Shown here piece after piece: positions 6,821-7,377 of a stretch of DNA of 7,377 nucleotides. The stretch is from Lishizhenia sp033720595 (GTDB lineage: Bacteria > Bacteroidota > Bacteroidia > Flavobacteriales_D > Crocinitomicaceae). Below the pieces are notes generated by a model. It had not been told where the DNA came from. It searched no databases and worked only from the letters and a program-made list of their open reading frames with translations. The number at the start of each line of letters is the position of its first letter. Position 1 is the stretch's first letter. The position numbers and the translations under genes were made by a program. The stretch is from NCBI RefSeq assembly GCF_033720595.1, contig NZ_JAWWCF010000155.1, positions 1-7,377 of the forward strand. The letters run 5' to 3'.

Positions 6821-6953
6821 CTTTCACGTTTTAAAGGACTACTAATATAGAAACATGCTTGAAGTATGAGGTATACCAAAATCTTAAAAAGCTAAGGAAC
6901 AGCCACCTATATTTTTAATCGATATTTTTTTGAAAAAAAAGCATGATTTTCTT

Positions 6954-6982
6954 TTGAAGAACCAATTGAATTCATAATTTTG
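6954..6982 (+). promoter_or_regulatory. Bacteroidota promoter for tRNA-Ser
   Basis: A TTG (6954-6956, within CTTTTG) and a perfect -7 element TAATTTTG (6975-6982) are separated by 18 bases, the spacing expected for the primary sigma factor of this phylum. Transcription should start near 6988, about 15 bases before the tRNA. Confidence 0.75.
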
Positions 6983-7003
6983 CGGCCAGTTCTTTAACAC
7001 AAC

Positions 7004-7090
7004 GGTGAGATGGGTGAGTGGCTGAAACCACCAGTTTGCTAAACTGACGTACGAGCAATCGTACCGCGGGTTCGAATCCCGCTCTCACCG
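7004..7090 (+). tRNA. tRNA-Ser (anticodon GCU)
   Basis: This 87-base class II tRNA decodes AGC/AGU. The acceptor stem pairs GGTGAGA (7004-7010) with TCTCACC (7083-7089), with discriminator G7090. The D stem is GGT/ACC (7013-7015, 7027-7029). The anticodon loop TTGCTAA (7036-7042) has GCT at 7038-7040; the first anticodon-stem pair is a C-A mismatch. The long variable arm GTACGA-GCAA-TCGTAC (7049-7064) is the serine hallmark. The T arm is GCGGG-TTCGAAT-CCCGC (7066-7082). CCA is not encoded. Confidence 0.97.
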
Positions 7091-7091
7091 C

Positions 7092-7123
7092 AAAAAAAAA
7101 TTAAAATTATTTCAATTTTAATT
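7092..7123 (-). terminator. AT-only hairpin with T-run on the minus strand
   Basis: AATTAAAATT (7099-7108) and AATTTTAATT (7114-7123) form a perfect 10-base-pair stem with a 5-base loop. Read on the minus strand the stem is followed by seven more T (complement of 7092-7098), the layout of an intrinsic terminator for antisense transcription heading into tRNA-Ser. On the plus strand the A-run precedes the stem and GCGG follows it, so it is not a normal terminator for tRNA-Ser. A stem without any G-C pair is weak. Confidence 0.35.
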
Positions 7124-7151
7124 GCGGATTAAAAAAAGTTGATTATCTTTG
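7122..7151 (+). promoter_or_regulatory. Bacteroidota promoter for tRNA-Pro
   Basis: TTG (7122-7124) and the perfect -7 element TATCTTTG (7144-7151) are 19 bases apart. Transcription would begin near 7157, which leaves an unusually long leader of about 90 bases before the tRNA. The TTG also forms part of the AT-rich hairpin that follows tRNA-Ser. Confidence 0.75.
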
Positions 7152-7248
7152 CAACCGCAATCAGGGAATGGTTAACGAATCTAACCCTTGCAATTGAAAG
7201 ATAAAGACTTGAAATAACAAAAGATTAATAGGAATTATCTCCATTAAT

Positions 7249-7323
7249 CGGGGTGTAGCGTAGCCCGGTCATCGCGCCTGCTTTGGGAGCAGGAGGTCGC
7301 AGGTTCGAATCCTGCCACCCCGA
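7249..7323 (+). tRNA. tRNA-Pro (anticodon UGG)
   Basis: This 75-base tRNA has acceptor stem CGGGGTG (7249-7255) paired with CACCCCG (7316-7322) and discriminator A7323. Anticodon stem CCTGC/GCAGG encloses loop TTTGGGA (7282-7288) with TGG at 7284-7286. The T arm is GCAGG-TTCGAAT-CCTGC (7299-7315). The C1-G72 first pair and A73 are proline tRNA identity features in bacteria. CCA is not encoded. It should decode CCA and CCG and, with wobble, other proline codons. Confidence 0.97.
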
Positions 7324-7324
7324 C

Positions 7325-7355
7325 AAAGGGGATGAGAAATCATCCCCTTTTTTTT
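7325..7355 (+). terminator. Strong rho-independent terminator after tRNA-Pro
   Basis: A perfect 11-base-pair stem (AAAGGGGATGA at 7325-7335, TCATCCCCTTT at 7340-7350) is capped by a GAAA tetraloop and followed by eight T in all (7348-7355). It starts two bases after the tRNA and would end transcripts from either tRNA promoter. Confidence 0.95.
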
Positions 7356-7377
7356 ATGGATTTACATCCTTTTTAGA

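Noticed and set aside
6821..6953. A promoter for the bestrophin gene
   Set aside because: The nearest minus-strand match, around 6878-6887, has four bases rather than two between TA and TTTG, and no TTG is placed correctly.

Overview
The window looks like a chromosomal segment of a member of the Bacteroidota, most likely a marine or freshwater Flavobacteriales-type bacterium. Three things support this. Several promoters match the phylum's TTG / TAnnTTTG pattern (-33/-7). The tRNA genes carry no encoded CCA end. The proteins (coiled-coil surface lipoprotein, secreted PDZ-containing M61 peptidase, Asp-box protein, bacterial bestrophin) resemble families common in that phylum. The genus cannot be fixed from the sequence alone.

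Layout: the left end holds the start and nearly all of a thioredoxin gene on the minus strand, cut by the window edge. Next come two minus-strand genes 9 bases apart that read as an operon: a secreted M61-type aminopeptidase with a C-terminal PDZ domain, followed by a secreted Asp-box (BNR) beta-propeller protein. Upstream of the peptidase, on the same strand, is a lone IS1595-like transposase relative. It keeps its zinc ribbon but lacks a recognisable complete DDE catalytic set and has no visible terminal repeats. A divergent intergenic region with a strikingly C-rich tract (potential G-quadruplex on the minus strand) separates it from a plus-strand lipoprotein gene, which ends in a clear intrinsic terminator.

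Between that terminator and a minus-strand bestrophin-family channel gene lies about 370 bases of apparently non-coding sequence. It is richer in GC than its surroundings and full of inverted repeats, and it is the least explained part of the window. The right end carries tRNA-Ser(GCU) and tRNA-Pro(UGG) on the plus strand. Each has its own good Bacteroidota promoter, and a strong terminator closes the pair.

Functionally this is mostly a housekeeping and cell-envelope neighbourhood. The peptidase and Asp-box protein are probably exported and co-expressed, the lipoprotein probably sits in the outer membrane, and the bestrophin in the inner membrane. No complete defence or mobile system is visible. 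The items most worth following up are the structured island at about 5584-5953, the degenerate IS1595-like protein, and the G-rich element in front of the lipoprotein gene.
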